DNA of 21,736 nucleotides. It comes from a virus. The notes below the pieces were generated by a model. It was not told where the DNA came from. It saw nothing but the letters and a program-made list of their open reading frames with translations, and searched no databases. The stretch's first letter is position 1, and each line of letters begins with the position of its first letter. This document shows, piece after piece, positions 10,671-18,206 of this stretch. Where the stretch lies: IMG/VR virus record IMGVR_UViG_3300032360_000055, positions 1 through 21,736 of that record. One strand, given 5' to 3'. The translations under genes and the position numbers were made by a program.

Positions 10671-10805
10671 TTATGAACGACCCTGACCAATATATGGCTT
10701 ATATGAACGTTTTTCAGACTTAGTCATATTTTTTTTATGCCGCCCGATCTTCTTTCTGCTTCTTTCGCGATAGCTATTGACGCCGTAGAGGCCTTTTTTA
10801 GCCAT
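10671..10805 (-). CDS. Very small, highly basic phage protein
   Basis: A 44-residue frame, MAKKGLYGVNSYRERSRKKI followed by more Lys/Arg and ending in YIGQGRS. Nearly 40 per cent of residues are basic, with no hydrophobic core, so it is probably disordered and nucleic-acid-binding. Its ATG overlaps the stop of the zinc-ribbon gene by 8 bases. Short proteins starting KKGLY and ending GQGR are a familiar sight next to replication genes in marine phages; function unknown. It is the last gene of the long operon. Confidence 0.6.
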   Translation of the reverse strand: MAKKGLYGVNSYRERSRKKIGRHKKNMTKSEKRSYKPYIGQGRS

Positions 10806-11046
10806 TCTCTTTTCGAGTGCCTCCAGTTAAGATGGAAGTGTTCTTTCCCTCCTTACCGATAGGTATATAACTAATTACCCCATTAACTTTTTGTTCTGTG
10901 TCCCCACCACAATTCATACATCTATAAAAATTTCTATGAAGGGATACAAAAATTGAAGGAGTTTCACATATAGGGCATTTTCCATTAGTAACTTCTGCAC
11001 TCACATTAAATCCCTTTCCAAAAATATCTTTTCCACTGTTGGTCAT
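10798..11046 (-). CDS. Small zinc-ribbon protein
   Basis: The 82-residue frame has CPICE (residues 24-28) and CMNCGG about 20 residues later, a classic four-Cys zinc ribbon with a basic aromatic linker (VSLHRNFYR). AGGA lies seven bases before the ATG. Zinc ribbons of this size usually bind DNA, RNA or a polymerase subunit. It overlaps the 11006-11176 gene at its start and the basic peptide at its end. No further domain. Confidence 0.7.
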   Translation of the reverse strand: MTNSGKDIFGKGFNVSAEVTNGKCPICETPSIFVSLHRNFYRCMNCGGDTEQKVNGVISYIPIGKEGKNTSILTGGTRKENG

Positions 11047-11176
11047 CTGTTTTCCTGTTGTATTTAGTTTTATCTTCTACCACACGTTGATGATAGGGTC
11101 CATCACTTAAATCTTTGGCTATGGGGTTCTTTCTTCTATTTTTTTTTAGGAAAAAAGCATAATGCTTTCTATTCAT
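11006..11176 (-). CDS. Small basic phage protein (KNPIAKDL type)
   Basis: A 56-residue frame shares its ATG with the TAA of the preceding gene (TAATG). The core reads KNRRKNPIAKDLSDGPYHQR, then VVEDKTKYNR. It is strongly basic and probably binds nucleic acid or is a virion or scaffold accessory. I remember short proteins with a KNPIA-x-x-L...RVV core as recurrent in marine phages, without a tested role. Its last 14 codons overlap the start of the zinc-ribbon gene in another frame. Confidence 0.6.
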   Translation of the reverse strand: MNRKHYAFFLKKNRRKNPIAKDLSDGPYHQRVVEDKTKYNRKTDDQQWKRYFWKGI

Positions 11177-11385
11177 TAATTCAATATAAGTTTTTTTATG
11201 GATTTTTCACCCATATAAATTTCAGTTTCTGCTTTAGACTTTATACATTTATAGGAAACAGTCTCGCTGTACTGTCTTTCCGCGTGGCGCTTGCCACGAA
11301 GGCATTCGGACATTGAGGGCTGGATACGATGTTCCTTAATTTCATTATTTACAAACATTAATAAAGCTATCACAATCTCTTCCAT
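11176..11385 (-). CDS. Small hypothetical protein with two Cys
   Basis: The 69-residue frame opens with a weak hydrophobic stretch (EEIVIALLMFVNNEIKEHRI), then PSMSECLRGKRHAERQYSET and VSYKCIKSKAE. Two cysteines 18 residues apart and a possible signal-like start would suit a small exported disulphide protein, but the first residues are acidic, which disfavours export. The start is adjacent to the end of the coiled-coil frame and the stop is TAATG-coupled to the next gene. Function unknown. Confidence 0.6.
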   Translation of the reverse strand: MEEIVIALLMFVNNEIKEHRIQPSMSECLRGKRHAERQYSETVSYKCIKSKAETEIYMGEKSIKKLILN

Positions 11386-11600
11386 TATGGAGTACTCCCG
11401 TTAGTAAAATCTCTTTGTTTATCCTTAAGTTTTTCTACATCTGTTTGTAGTTTTTTTACTTGTTCATCTAAAAATTTTATCATAACTTCATTATGGATTC
11501 CAGCTTCCTGTTGTAATTGCAATTTTTCTACCTGCTTATACAATTCTTCGATAAGCATAAATTGTTCGGAATCAGCGGGGTAAGGATCCAAGAGTACCAC
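11385..11600 (-). CDS. Coiled-coil C-terminal part of a probably frameshifted protein
   Basis: This frame reads PADSEQFMLIEELYKQVEKL followed by a long charged helix to the stop at 11385. Its only upstream initiator is a GTG at 11600 with no ribosome site, and the first eight residues from there do not look like a normal start. The sequence continues naturally from the end of the 11572-11793 frame (LGSLP then ADSEQF) if one base of the CCCC run at 11577-11580 is skipped. Read together they form a membrane-anchored coiled coil of about 135 residues. An independent start at the internal ATG (MLIEELYK) is the alternative. Confidence 0.6.
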   Translation of the reverse strand: MVLLDPYPADSEQFMLIEELYKQVEKLQLQQEAGIHNEVMIKFLDEQVKKLQTDVEKLKDKQRDFTNGSTP

Positions 11601-11793
11601 GGGGCCATCCGATACGGAAAGCTGTGTTCTCTATGAGATCCTTCTCCATTAGTTCTAAGCGATTTAATGCTTTGTTTTGAGTTTCAATTATGCCGAAGTA
11701 AGCCCAGGTCCCGATCGCAACCAGCGCGATGAGGCTGGCTACTGTTTTCATCGGCATTTGAACGGCTGCTTCGTCTGAAATTTTTAGTGCCAT
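11572..11793 (-). CDS. Single-pass membrane protein, N-terminal part, likely frameshifted
   Basis: The 73-residue frame starts MALKISDEAAVQMPMKTVAS, crosses the membrane once (LIALVAIGTWAYFGII, about 20-36), continues as a helix (LNRLELMEKDLIENTAFRIG) and stops with WPRGTLGSLPR. The ATG shares TAATG with the lipoprotein before it. The TGA comes one codon after the CCCC run at 11577-11580; a +1 shift there continues into ADSEQFMLIEELYKQ of the next frame. As I recall, related phage proteins are continuous across WPRG-x-LGSLPADSEQF, which favours one product of about 135 residues. Its role is unknown; a membrane-tethered coiled coil could serve as a lysis or exclusion factor. Confidence 0.7.
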   Translation of the reverse strand: MALKISDEAAVQMPMKTVASLIALVAIGTWAYFGIIETQNKALNRLELMEKDLIENTAFRIGWPRGTLGSLPR

Positions 11794-11951
11794 TAGTTAC
11801 AATTGTTTTTGCTTAAGTCTGTAGGTACTTCTTTAGTAAACCATACATAAGATGAAATCTTAGTTCCTTCTTGTGTATAAGTACATTTTTGCCCGACTGT
11901 GCAGGCACTTAACGCAAATAAAAGTGCTAATAATAAATATAATTTTTTCAT
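11793..11951 (-). CDS. Small lipoprotein
   Basis: The 52-residue frame has GGGGAGG before its ATG and ATGA coupling to the tiny gene upstream. The signal MKKLYLLLALLFA ends in the lipobox LSAC, making Cys17 the lipidated residue. The mature chain is only about 35 residues with two further Cys (in QKCTY and NNCN) that could pair. A small lipoprotein next to small membrane proteins is a common phage lysis or superinfection arrangement, but no motif decides it. Confidence 0.7.
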   Translation of the reverse strand: MKKLYLLLALLFALSACTVGQKCTYTQEGTKISSYVWFTKEVPTDLSKNNCN

Positions 11952-12022
11952 AAATTAGGTCCTCCCCATATTGCTAATAATATTAATAAAATAATTAAAA
12001 TTCCAGTGAAATAATAATTCAT
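11948..12022 (-). CDS. Tiny membrane peptide, 24 residues
   Basis: MNYYFTGILIILLILLAIWG followed by GPNL: one membrane span and almost nothing else. GAGGAAACAG at good distance supports the ATG at 12022, and the TGA is shared with the next ATG (ATGA). The GGGGAGG within its last codons is the ribosome site of the lipoprotein. Function unknown. Confidence 0.55.
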   Translation of the reverse strand: MNYYFTGILIILLILLAIWGGPNL

Positions 12023-12034
12023 ACTGTTTCCTCA

Positions 12035-12199
12035 TTATTGACAACTCTCACATTCTCCAGTGTCGTCTATTACAAGACCACCTTCATTTTCAAAACTTTT
12101 ATCTTCTGCTCTACTGTTACACTCACAGTTGGTACACTCACCTTCCGCGTTTGGACAGTGACACATTTTATTACATTTTTTACAATATCGTTCAGTCAT
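12035..12199 (-). CDS. Metallothionein-like Cys-rich peptide
   Basis: The start at 12199 (MTERYCKKCNKMCHC) has GAGGAAAAG upstream; longer frames would run back through the preceding gene. Of 54 residues nine are Cys (6, 9, 13, 15, 22, 25, 27, 50, 53) in C-x2-C, C-x-C and C-x2-C-x-C groups, with little hydrophobic core. Such density usually means a metal cluster, as in metallothioneins or short tandem zinc knuckles. It might sequester zinc or copper, or bind nucleic acid. It overlaps the 12192-12842 gene by eight bases. The metal role is inferred from composition only. Confidence 0.65.
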   Translation of the reverse strand: MTERYCKKCNKMCHCPNAEGECTNCECNSRAEDKSFENEGGLVIDDTGECESCQ

Positions 12200-12842
12200 T
12201 TTTCTTTTCCTCAATTCCGTAGAAGAACTTATCAGTATCTTCTGTTTTCCATTTACCTGTGTCTTCAACATTCCAATCTGAAGTTTGCACTTTCCAATCT
12301 GGAACTTCATCTTTAACAGTAAAAGATGGAATACTCCATATAATTCTATTGTTTGGTTGTGCTGCATAATTTCCATCCTCTAGAGCGAGAATGTGGGCGC
12401 ACTTATGTTCATGCGGTATTTCAGAATGATCTGTATCTACTATATTACTCTCTGGATGTGCCCAGTCAACGGTAAAGAGATAAGCACCTGGATGCCACTT
12501 CTTGTCTTTTCCAATATATTTACCTGATTGTCCGTCTAGGATATCAAAAGAAGTAACGCTAGGATAGTAACTAAAGCAATTCCACAGCTCCAGCTCGTCA
12601 AGTCTATATCCAGGAACTTCTTTTGCATCATAGCCTCTTTGAACGAAGGCCGAAATAGGGAGACGATAGAAGACAGCACCGTTCTCCATAATAGCATGAA
12701 AGAGGACAGGACGTCCTGTAATAGATGCCAGCCCAAATATAATGCAGTCTTCAACTTCTCCATGATGTTCTTTAAGATCATAGAGATATTCTCTCCTGAT
12801 CTGTGAATACATCACAGGAATGTTCGCATTGAGATAGGCCAT
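12192..12842 (-). CDS. Conserved-type phage protein of unknown function, 216 residues
   Basis: A well-formed globular protein with mixed alpha/beta pattern. Features are an N-terminal helical segment (YSQIRREYLYDLKEHHGEVE), strands (CIIFGLASITGRPVLFHAIM), ELWNCFSYYPSVTSFDIL, and a Trp/His-rich block (KKWHPGAYLFTVDWAHPE, SEIPHEHKCAHILALEDGNYAAQPNNR). The C-terminus is acidic with repeated WxV/WxT elements (DWKVQTSDWNVEDTGKW). Clusters of His, Asp and Cys (HSEIPHEHKCAH) could bind a metal. I recall near-identical patterns beside DNA polymerase in marine phages, without a tested function. It begins eight bases after the tiny membrane gene, with poor ribosome site, so coupling is likely. Confidence 0.8.
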   Translation of the reverse strand: MAYLNANIPVMYSQIRREYLYDLKEHHGEVEDCIIFGLASITGRPVLFHAIMENGAVFYRLPISAFVQRGYDAKEVPGYRLDELELWNCFSYYPSVTSFDILDGQSGKYIGKDKKWHPGAYLFTVDWAHPESNIVDTDHSEIPHEHKCAHILALEDGNYAAQPNNRIIWSIPSFTVKDEVPDWKVQTSDWNVEDTGKWKTEDTDKFFYGIEEKKND

Positions 12843-12849
12843 GCATAAA

Positions 12850-12951
12850 TTATTTTATTAAAGCGATTATCGCAATAACAACTATCACTATAATAACAGA
12901 TTTCTGTTTATTAGCTTTAGCCCATGTTATTACTTTTTTTATATGGTCCAT
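12850..12951 (-). CDS. Tiny membrane peptide, 33 residues
   Basis: AGGAGGAAACT stands directly before the ATG at 12951, one of the strongest ribosome sites in the window. The product has a basic amphipathic start (MDHIKKVITWAKANKQKS) and a membrane span (VIIVIVVIAIIALI) ending in Lys. It follows the polymerase stop by 14 bases. A role is unknown; tail-anchored peptides of this size sometimes act as pinholins, but there is no supporting partner here. Confidence 0.6.
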   Translation of the reverse strand: MDHIKKVITWAKANKQKSVIIVIVVIAIIALIK

Positions 12952-12964
12952 AGTTTCCTCCTGG

Positions 12965-14821
12965 TTAATCGTATATATCACCCCAATTAGACCCGAACTC
13001 ATAGTCTACTTTATTGGGAATTTCAAGTGTAACAGCATTCTCCATAATCTCAACGATTTTTTGGGCATCTTTTTCATTCTCAATAGACAGATCAAGTTCA
13101 TCATGAATTTGAATATGTGCTGTAATTCCTTCTTTATACAACTCTAGCATAGATTTTTTTGTCATGTCAGCCGCTGACCCTTGAATTAATTTATTTAAAG
13201 ATTTGTATGTGTAAGCTCTTCTAATCCCTGGTCCATGTTCCCTGAGTGCATCTTCATGCGACATGGCCTTATGCATACCAAAACTATTGGGTTCCCATAA
13301 ATGGAATCTACAAAGTCTTCCAAGTAAAGTTCTTATCTGTCCCCGATCCTGTGCTCTGTTAGAAGCTTTCTCCATTAGCTGTTTAACAAAGGGAACTTTA
13401 GCGTGGTATTGATTAAATAATTCTGCTGCTTTATCTTTTGTTACTCCTAATTCTGCTTGTAGTTTAGCTTTCCCCATTCCATAAAATAACCCTAAATTAA
13501 TGGTCTTGGCCTGCGTTCTTGGAATTTCTGCCATGTCTGCTACGGTTTGATGGAAATCTGATTTAATATTATTTTTATAGGAATCTACAACATCGTAAAC
13601 TGAAGGTAGTTTATAGAGTGATGCATAATGAACAACGAGTCTTGGTTCTTGCTGATTGTAGTCAAAACATCCCCACTTACATCCTTCTTCAGGTATAAAC
13701 AAACTTCTAATCTTGGGGCCTAGATCTTTGTTTCTTGCAGGAATCTGTTGGAGGTTAGGATTTTGATATGAAAATCTTCCAGTTACAGTTCCACCACCAG
13801 CATTTCTAAGTTGGTTGATCTCTGCGTGTATTCTGCCTTTATGTTCATATCTTAAAATAGAATCTATAAAAGTTGTATGAGCTTTATTAATCTCTCTTGC
13901 TTTGGCAATCATATTAACGACGGGATGTTTGTGTTCTTGTAAAAAATTTTTAGTAAAGCTTGGAGCTGAAGTTTTATCCGTCCGTGGATATTCTAATCTT
14001 AATACATCAAAGACATTCGCAATTGATCTTGCAGCCCATATCTGTGTGTCTATATTTGTTTCTCCTTTTATCTTATGTAATAATTCTTGTTCTGATTTTT
14101 TAAATTCTGTCTTCATCGCTTGAGCTCTTTCAATATCTACACGTACACCTTTGAATCGCATGTCCACAAGACATGGAAATAAATCGGTTTCTAGATCAAA
14201 TATATCTTCTAAATCTTGATGAAGTATTTCTTTTTTCATTTCTTGCCACAGACCCAGGGTTACCTCTGCGTCTCTCTCTGCATACGACCCTACATGCATC
14301 GCTGGAAGTTTATACATCTCAGCTTTGGGATCTATACCCCATTCCTCTGCTGCTTCTGCTAATGCTCTTTCATTTTTACCATATCCTAGATAATGCCAAG
14401 ATAAACTATTAAGGTCATACCTGAATCTATTTTCATCTGTCACGGCTGCAGCCAGCATCGTACACACAATGTTACCATTTATTTTAAAACCCATAGCTCT
14501 TAACCAGCAAACGTCATAGATTGCATTGTGAAATATTTTTGTGGAAGAGGAGTCTAATATATCTTTTAACCACTCCAATACTTTCTTACGATCCATATTA
14601 CCGCCGCCTTCATGGGCAATGGGAAAATATCCTTTGTAAAAAGAAGTAGCGACAGCGATGCCTATAACTTCTCCATTACCAATAATAGAACCAGATCCTT
14701 TTTTAATTAGGTCAGGATCTTTTGTTTCTAGATCGATTGCAATTTCATCTACTTGTCTTAAGTCTGGAAATTCAGTGGGTTTTACCCATTCTGTCTGGGC
14801 TTCAAATTTAGGTATTCTCAT
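12965..14821 (-). CDS. polA: Family A DNA polymerase with 3'-5' exonuclease
   Basis: The 618-residue enzyme has a DnaQ-like proofreading domain: exo I DLE (D30, E32), exo II in FHNAIYD, and exo III in YAERDAEV. The polymerase domain carries motif A FDYNQQEPR (around 385), motif B RTQAKTINLGLFYG (435-448) and motif C QIHDELD (around 568). There is no 5'-3' exonuclease domain, as usual for phage replicative Pol A. The residue equivalent to E. coli Phe762 is Leu443. Schmidt and others linked Leu762 variants in marine viruses to slower, more faithful enzymes and proposed a link to temperate or pseudo-temperate life. All catalytic residues are present. It probably copies the phage genome with the primase and helicases of the same operon. 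Confidence 0.95.
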   Translation of the reverse strand: MRIPKFEAQTEWVKPTEFPDLRQVDEIAIDLETKDPDLIKKGSGSIIGNGEVIGIAVATSFYKGYFPIAHEGGGNMDRKKVLEWLKDILDSSSTKIFHNAIYDVCWLRAMGFKINGNIVCTMLAAAVTDENRFRYDLNSLSWHYLGYGKNERALAEAAEEWGIDPKAEMYKLPAMHVGSYAERDAEVTLGLWQEMKKEILHQDLEDIFDLETDLFPCLVDMRFKGVRVDIERAQAMKTEFKKSEQELLHKIKGETNIDTQIWAARSIANVFDVLRLEYPRTDKTSAPSFTKNFLQEHKHPVVNMIAKAREINKAHTTFIDSILRYEHKGRIHAEINQLRNAGGGTVTGRFSYQNPNLQQIPARNKDLGPKIRSLFIPEEGCKWGCFDYNQQEPRLVVHYASLYKLPSVYDVVDSYKNNIKSDFHQTVADMAEIPRTQAKTINLGLFYGMGKAKLQAELGVTKDKAAELFNQYHAKVPFVKQLMEKASNRAQDRGQIRTLLGRLCRFHLWEPNSFGMHKAMSHEDALREHGPGIRRAYTYKSLNKLIQGSAADMTKKSMLELYKEGITAHIQIHDELDLSIENEKDAQKIVEIMENAVTLEIPNKVDYEFGSNWGDIYD

Positions 14822-14856
14822 ATTTTCCTTAAAAGTAGTTAAAGTTAAGATTAATT

Positions 14857-15033
14857 CTAGCTTGTTGATCCGTACACTTCCTTTCCACCTTTGTAGGGGT
14901 GCCTACATATATATTTAATAACATTTCCTTCTGGAAAAAGCAACTTGTTCTCGATTACGAATTTACTTGGCTGTATTTTCATTTTCCTGTAGTGTGTTCC
15001 GCCGATTTGTTTATTGTAGACTTTCGATGTCAT
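14857..15033 (-). CDS. DUF3310-type small protein, apparently short at the C-terminus
   Basis: Starting at 15033 (MTSKVYNKQIGGTHYRKMKI) with AGGAGG upstream, the 58-residue product contains the DUF3310 core: YNKQIGGTHY, IQPSKFVIENKL and EGNVIKYICRH. Related domains occur in T7 gp1.7, a nucleotide kinase, so a role in nucleotide metabolism is a possibility but not shown. The family usually continues after CRH-x-x-K-G-G-x-E with a helix of the type KAxHYLELL. Here it ends in KEVYGSTS, so the helix is missing. The start overlaps the helicase gene by 23 bases. Confidence 0.75.
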   Translation of the reverse strand: MTSKVYNKQIGGTHYRKMKIQPSKFVIENKLLFPEGNVIKYICRHPYKGGKEVYGSTS

Positions 15034-16498
15034 ATCCTTTATCCTCCTTTTTTGCCGCCATGATATATAAATTTTGTTTAGTACGTGTGACGCCCACATA
15101 CCATACTCTGTTTTCTTCATCCTCTTTGTCTTGACTTTTTTCGATAGCCTCCCTGATAGTTTTAGTATTATCTAAGATAAGAAGAACATTATCCGCTTCC
15201 CCACCTTTAGCTGCATGAATCGTTGATAGTTTAACCCTGGCTTCTTTGGATAATTCTTCATCACTTTGAAGCATATCTCTAATATATAAACTGTCCTCAG
15301 GTTCAGTTTCAAAAATTTCAAACCATGGCACGATTGGGACATAACCAAATTCTTTTAGATCATACATTCGTTCTTCCTTTTGTGGAAAGTCTTTACCTAG
15401 ATATTCAAAAAGATCACGACATTCTGAGATAGAAAGTAATGATCCATTGGTCCAACGCGTGTAGTTTTGTATGGCTGAATAGAGTCTTGTTTTATAACTT
15501 TTTCTATCTTTATATTCGAAATAAATTCCCATCTCCCTAAGAATAGGTTTAAGTTTTATTAGTTTATCATTATATCTAGCTAACACTAACCATTTTCCTT
15601 CATGTAAAGGAACATCTTCGATAGATGTACCAAAATATATTGAGCCGTCTTCATCTCGGGCTTCCCATTTTTTTTTCAGTCTCCGTTCATCTGGTATTTT
15701 ACTTAAAATATTGGCAGCAATGTGTTGGACTAATCTAGGAACTCGATAAGATTGGGGTAATACTATTTCTTTTGCAGGCTCTTGTTGAAATCTTTTAACA
15801 TCTGCTCCGGCCCAACCGTAAATAGCTTGATCATCATCACCAGCTAATATAATATGTTTAGAATTTTTCTTTAAAACATCAAACATTTTCCATTGAATCG
15901 GCGATAAGTCCTGTGCTTCATCAATAAAAACGACGTCATATTTTGGACATAATTCTGCCATAATGAATTTTTCAATCATATCTGTAAAATCTTTAAGGTG
16001 AAAGGACTCTTTATAATTATTTAATTCATCTCTTAAAATATATAATAAATTTTTTTCTAGATCGTAAGAATACATGCCGGTGTTGTACTCTTGCTCAATG
16101 GATATTTCTTTGATTCTTGCCGCATTAATTAAATTAAAATATTCACTGTCTGAATCTACGAAACCTGTTTTTTCTTCTCCATTACTATAAACTGTTACTT
16201 CTATACCTACACTTCTACCTATATCTTCGTAGTGTTCGTCCTGCATCACCTCACTTTTTTTCATTCCCAGTTTCCAGAATGCTAGAGAATGTAAAGTTCT
16301 AAAATGTTTTAAATCTTTTTCCTTGAGTTTTTTATTTTGGTCCAACATTCTTTCCTTAGCTTCTGTGGCAGCTTTTTTTGTAAAAGCAAAATACCCTATT
16401 TTGTCAATTGGAGTTCCTAGTTTAAGAAAAGTTCGGGCGTAATGTAAGAGACGAGTTGTTTTCCCTGTTCCCGGAGGCCCGAGTATTTTTCTCATCAT
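15011..16498 (-). CDS. UvrD/Rep-like superfamily 1 DNA helicase
   Basis: The 495 residues show every SF1A motif in order: Walker A GPPGTGKTT (7-15), Ia FAFTKKAATEA, LRTLHSLAF, motif II VFIDEAQD, and motif III LAGDDDQAIYGWAGAD. Then come IV LPQSYR, V LSTIHAAKGGEADNV and VI VWYVGVTR. It should be an ATP-driven 3'-5' DNA translocase unwinding ahead of the polymerase or removing bound proteins. It is shorter than bacterial UvrD (about 720) because the 1B/2B insertions are reduced, as in phage versions. Its ATG shares ATGA with the primase stop; two ATGs stand in tandem and either may be used. Confidence 0.92.
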   Translation of the reverse strand: MMRKILGPPGTGKTTRLLHYARTFLKLGTPIDKIGYFAFTKKAATEAKERMLDQNKKLKEKDLKHFRTLHSLAFWKLGMKKSEVMQDEHYEDIGRSVGIEVTVYSNGEEKTGFVDSDSEYFNLINAARIKEISIEQEYNTGMYSYDLEKNLLYILRDELNNYKESFHLKDFTDMIEKFIMAELCPKYDVVFIDEAQDLSPIQWKMFDVLKKNSKHIILAGDDDQAIYGWAGADVKRFQQEPAKEIVLPQSYRVPRLVQHIAANILSKIPDERRLKKKWEARDEDGSIYFGTSIEDVPLHEGKWLVLARYNDKLIKLKPILREMGIYFEYKDRKSYKTRLYSAIQNYTRWTNGSLLSISECRDLFEYLGKDFPQKEERMYDLKEFGYVPIVPWFEIFETEPEDSLYIRDMLQSDEELSKEARVKLSTIHAAKGGEADNVLLILDNTKTIREAIEKSQDKEDEENRVWYVGVTRTKQNLYIMAAKKEDKGYDIESLQ

Positions 16499-18135
16499 AA
16501 GATTTCCGTTTTATGTTTTATTTGAGTATGATGAATGGGGACGTTTTCAAATTCTTTTATAGAAATTTTTACAATATTTTTAGTAGGTGTATTATATTTT
16601 CCTTTATCTTTGGCAGGGAATCTTTTTTGATCTAGAAATTCTATTTCACATTTTTTATAGGTCGCTTCCATCATGGTGCCTGTTTTATCTTCACTATATT
16701 TCCAGTTCTTGGACTTTAATTTGTCATAAAATTTATCAAATTTAAAAAAAGCATATCCTTCTTCTATTAAAACTGTTCCTGTCTTGAATCCTGCATCATT
16801 CATAGCTTTAGGACCATTAATTTTGGCATGAAGTACATCATGTAATTTTTCTTTAGAGGATGTTCCTATCGGAGGGTTAACTATTTTTTCAGTTTTCCAC
16901 AAAGCATCCAGAACTATTTGATCTTTATCTCCTTTGATAATTGGAGGAGCAAATCCTGCAGCTTTAGATATTGAGTTTCTTCTTTTACGTTGGTCGTTTA
17001 CATGTTCAACCGAACGACAATGGACGGTAGCTGTGCTTACTCCATCAGATTTAATTACATCGAATTCATATTCTGGCTCAGGATCGAGATCTATTTTTTT
17101 AAGATTAGTTAAGATTGGATAAGTTCCTTTTGATCCTGCTAAAACTCCAAATTTTTTCTTAACACAAATTCCTTTTTTACAATAATCATTGATAGGACTT
17201 TCAGTACAAGTAAATCCTTTTTCAGATTTATTCCACGATCTTATTTTTGCATTAAGAATTCTGTCGTCCCACGCATTAGCATGTTGTTGTTCAAAATATT
17301 TTACTGGTGCATTTTTAACTTTTTGTTTCCAAGTATCTTCATACTTCATCTTCACAAATACATGATAATTATACATAAATCTGTCTTTGCCATCAAAGGC
17401 AGGATTCTTCATAATCTTGCTAAGTGTGGCTAGACAAGGTGGTCCATCTTTAAATTCTTCATCGGCGCCTTCATAAATTGCCTGATCAATGCCTTCAGTA
17501 ATTTTATTTAATTCATCTGGATTTACTAAATTGGATTCGATTAAAGGTATGAAGTGTTCAAAAGTGAATTCGGTTCCGTCTATGTTTAAAGCTCTTCTTT
17601 CTGTTTTATTAAAATAAGGCAAATTAATAAATTGTCCTGGTCTTAAACCACCTCGCTCAAGATCCCGAGTCAGTTGGGTTTGTTTGGGAAAAATTTCTGT
17701 GTCTGCTTTTAGGTTAAAGAGGGGAAGAAGATTACTTAAAAAAGATTTTAATGTGGCTGCATCTACAAACTTTTCCATAAAGATATATAAATGAAGGGCC
17801 CCACTTTTTGATAGAATAGGGATAAGAGGGAGTTTGTATTCTTGAATTTTATCTATAATAAATTTTTTATCAAAATGCTCATAGTGCGATGGATCAATGT
17901 CAATAAGTCCAAATTTAGTTTCGCCTGCTTCATTACATGGCTGAATTCCAATTGATTTAGTTCCGTTTAAGTGATCAATGTAAACTTGATCAGTGAGTTC
18001 TTCATAATTCCAGCGATAGTCTCCTGGTTTTAATCTAAGTTTTCCGCTATCGGGATCACGATAAGCATTCTTGATATTAGCGACACCATACGCTCCGCGA
18101 TAACCATTAAAAATCTGTATATATTTCTTTTCCAT
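16495..18135 (-). CDS. AEP-superfamily primase (TOTE-type) with Cys cluster
   Basis: The 546-residue protein has the archaeo-eukaryotic primase core. FGLIDID supplies the metal-binding D79 and D81, SKSGALHLYIF supplies the SG-x-x-H motif with H115, and a third acidic motif TEIFPKQ is at about 146-152, followed by RPGQFINLPY. This order is typical of TOTE-type and phage/plasmid primases that start chains on single-stranded DNA, sometimes with polymerase activity. Four Cys at 234, 310, 319 and 324 (PCL; FTCTESPINDYCKKGIC) could hold a zinc ion or an Fe-S cluster like that of PriL. The C-terminal 200 residues have no clear domain. It replaces the T7-type primase-helicase, which is absent from the window. 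Confidence 0.85.
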   Translation of the reverse strand: MEKKYIQIFNGYRGAYGVANIKNAYRDPDSGKLRLKPGDYRWNYEELTDQVYIDHLNGTKSIGIQPCNEAGETKFGLIDIDPSHYEHFDKKFIIDKIQEYKLPLIPILSKSGALHLYIFMEKFVDAATLKSFLSNLLPLFNLKADTEIFPKQTQLTRDLERGGLRPGQFINLPYFNKTERRALNIDGTEFTFEHFIPLIESNLVNPDELNKITEGIDQAIYEGADEEFKDGPPCLATLSKIMKNPAFDGKDRFMYNYHVFVKMKYEDTWKQKVKNAPVKYFEQQHANAWDDRILNAKIRSWNKSEKGFTCTESPINDYCKKGICVKKKFGVLAGSKGTYPILTNLKKIDLDPEPEYEFDVIKSDGVSTATVHCRSVEHVNDQRKRRNSISKAAGFAPPIIKGDKDQIVLDALWKTEKIVNPPIGTSSKEKLHDVLHAKINGPKAMNDAGFKTGTVLIEEGYAFFKFDKFYDKLKSKNWKYSEDKTGTMMEATYKKCEIEFLDQKRFPAKDKGKYNTPTKNIVKISIKEFENVPIHHTQIKHKTEIL

Positions 18136-18156
18136 AAGTATCTTTCCATGGGCCCT

Positions 18157-18186
18157 TCAGTCTCCCTCCAGGCCCACGTCATGCAT
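18157..18186 (-). other. Possible leader peptide with hairpin ahead of the primase gene
   Basis: The 71-base gap between the 18207 gene and the primase contains AGGAG seven bases before an ATG that opens a 9-codon frame (MHDVGLEGD) ending at 18157. TGGGCC and GGCCCA (plus-strand 18171-18176 and 18149-18154) can pair around it. This could regulate primase translation or be chance. Confidence 0.3.
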
Positions 18187-18206
18187 GCTTTTCTCCTAAG
18201 AGAAAA

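Noticed and set aside
11385-11600. GTG at 11600 as a true independent start
   Set aside because: No ribosome site, lies inside the upstream gene, and the conserved-looking sequence begins only after the CCCC slip site.
12536-12781. Minus-strand frame of 81 residues with hydrophobic segments
   Set aside because: Lies wholly inside the 12192-12842 gene in another frame, which has much better protein character.
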